Shown here piece by piece: positions 4,801 through 5,653 of a stretch of DNA of 5,653 nt. Numbering within the stretch: the stretch's first letter is position 1; each line of letters begins with the position of its first letter. Source of the DNA: Thermoplasmata archaeon (GTDB taxonomy: Archaea; Thermoplasmatota; DTKX01; GCA-020343715). The DNA lies in contig CP070808.1 in NCBI GenBank assembly GCA_020343715.1, forward strand, positions 1,176,009 to 1,181,661, given 5' to 3'. The translations under genes were made by a program, and so were the position numbers. A model generated the notes under the pieces. It made no database searches, was not told the DNA's origin, and saw only the letters and a list, made by a program, of their open reading frames with translations.

Positions 4801-5653
4801 GTGAAAAGGATCGCAACGACGACGATTGTGGCCATCATGCTCGTTTCGCTGATGGCCGGCGCAATAGCAGAAGACCGCACCGTCGAGCTGGACCTCCAGT
4901 TCGTCGACCTGGAACCGTTGGCCAGTGGCCACTACGAGGGCTGGCTGATCATCGACGGGCAGCCCGTGTCCACCGGCAAGTTCAACATCGATGCGAACGG
5001 CGACCTGGTCGACCTGGACGGGAAGGCCATCGACACCTTCCGCGTGAAGAACGTTGACCTGGAGATGGCGACCATGTTCGTTCTCTCCATCGAGCCCGAG
5101 GGCGACACCGACGAGATCCCCGCGGCCGTCAAGCCCCTCGCGGGCGCCCTGGACGTCGACAAGGAGTCGGCGGACCTGGCGGCGAACATCGGCGTGGACC
5201 TGACCGGCATCTCGGGTACGTACATACTCGCGACCCCGAGCAACAACTTCGCCCCGGACGACTACGACCTGGAGCTGGACTTCGATGGTCTCCCGATGCT
5301 CTCATCGGGTCACTACGAGGGCTGGCTTATAGTCGACGGCACCCCCGTGTCCACCGGCAAGTTCAACATCGACGCGAACGGCGACATCGTGGACCTGGAC
5401 GGGAACATGATCGACGCCTTCACCCTGATGGACCTTGACATCGACGACGTGGAGATGTTCGTCCTGTCCATCGAGGAGGAGGGCGACGACGACACCGTTC
5501 CGGGCGCCATCAAGCCCCTGGCGGGCGCCGTGGACGGCACCGGCCTGACCGGCTCCATCGCCCACACCATCGGCGTGGACCTCTCGGGCGCGGACGGTGT
5601 GTACATCCTCGCCACCCCGTCGAACAACGACGACTACTACCTGGACCTGACCT
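4801..5653 (+). CDS. Secreted protein of tandem RskA-like (anti-sigma ectodomain-like) repeats (3' partial)
   Basis: The frame is open from GTG at 4801 to the window end (284 codons) with no stop. Residues 1-23 form a Sec signal peptide: KR, a hydrophobic core (IVAIMLVSLMAG) and an AIA site before EDR. Two domains of 127 residues follow (about 30-156 and 157-283) with matching segments at a constant offset: SGHYEGWLI (42 and 169), PVSTGKFNIDANGD (55 and 182), FVLSIE (93 and 220), KPLAG (111 and 238), GVDL (131 and 258) and YILATPSNN (141 and 268). The order YEGWLI-DG-PVSTGKF...SIEPEGD...P...KPLAG resembles the beta-rich extracytoplasmic domain of anti-sigma factor RskA. That resemblance is from memory and needs a profile search. 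No N-terminal ZAS/anti-sigma helix bundle and no first TM anchor are present, so a sigma-binding role is unlikely. A third unit seems to begin at residue 281. The protein is very acidic. Function is unknown; ligand binding or an envelope structure is possible. Confidence 0.85.
   Translation, partial: MKRIATTTIVAIMLVSLMAGAIAEDRTVELDLQFVDLEPLASGHYEGWLIIDGQPVSTGKFNIDANGDLVDLDGKAIDTFRVKNVDLEMATMFVLSIEPEGDTDEIPAAVKPLAGALDVDKESADLAANIGVDLTGISGTYILATPSNNFAPDDYDLELDFDGLPMLSSGHYEGWLIVDGTPVSTGKFNIDANGDIVDLDGNMIDAFTLMDLDIDDVEMFVLSIEEEGDDDTVPGAIKPLAGAVDGTGLTGSIAHTIGVDLSGADGVYILATPSNNDDYYLDLT
4888..5649 (+). repeat. Two tandem 381-bp coding repeats (RskA-like domains)
   Basis: Unit 1 spans about 4888-5268 and unit 2 about 5269-5649. 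Conserved words recur exactly 381 bp apart, for example the PVSTGKFNIDANGD coding segment starting at 4963 and 5344, where over 30 consecutive bases differ at only one position. The middle and C-terminal parts have diverged more. The linker after unit 2 is three residues shorter than the one after unit 1. Confidence 0.85.

Noticed and set aside
4837..4839. ATG at 4837 as the start of the secreted-repeat gene
   Set aside because: It would remove the basic end and half the hydrophobic core of the signal peptide; GTG at 4801 has AAAGGAGG at ideal spacing.
4932..5627. Minus-strand frames opposite the secreted-repeat gene
   Set aside because: The similar frames recur because the plus-strand gene is repeated. 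They have no promoter or ribosome site, while the plus strand has a promoter, Shine-Dalgarno site and signal peptide.
4801..5653. Assignment as a true anti-sigma factor
   Set aside because: There is a cleavable signal peptide and no cytoplasmic sigma-binding domain in the visible part, and archaea do not use sigma factors. Only the extracytoplasmic domain resembles RskA.

Overview
The window looks like a GC-rich archaeal chromosome segment, most plausibly from the Thermoplasmatota/Euryarchaeota side. The evidence is archaeal promoters (purine-rich BRE followed by an AT-rich TATA box), one probable leaderless gene, a short winged-helix regulator of an archaeal type, and a DUF3068 protein outside the actinobacteria. 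The taxon is inferred from these features and not proven. No tRNA, rRNA, insertion sequence, CRISPR array or phage gene is visible.

Layout. (1) At the left edge is the 3' part of a plus-strand gene for a surface-anchored protein with about eleven calcium-binding TSP3-type repeats, one membrane helix and a cytoplasmic DUF4129-like domain. (2) It converges on a minus-strand class I SAM methyltransferase; the two stop codons overlap in one CTAG. (3) Upstream of that, also on the minus strand, is a 595-residue DUF3068/PorA-like membrane protein with an internal duplication. (4) A 261-bp divergent intergenic region follows, with two dyads, candidate promoters and no convincing gene. (5) A plus-strand pair comes next: a winged-helix regulator starting with TTG, and 8 nt later a three-helix membrane protein. 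(6) After a 109-bp intergenic region with a clear promoter and Shine-Dalgarno site, a secreted protein made of tandem 127-residue domains runs off the right edge with no stop in the window.

Theme. Three of the six genes encode exported or membrane-anchored proteins with large extracellular parts (Ca-binding repeats, PorA-like, RskA-like repeats). A fourth is a small membrane protein paired with a DNA-binding regulator. This looks like a cell-envelope neighbourhood, but nothing in the sequence proves that the genes work in one pathway. The last gene is the least expected: its repeats resemble the extracytoplasmic beta domain of bacterial anti-sigma factor RskA, used here as free-standing secreted repeats in an organism that should have no sigma factors.

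All five genes whose ends are visible stop with TAG. The remaining intergenic spaces (1950-2019, 3808-4068, 4692-4800) are each under 300 bp and are covered by the regulatory entries.
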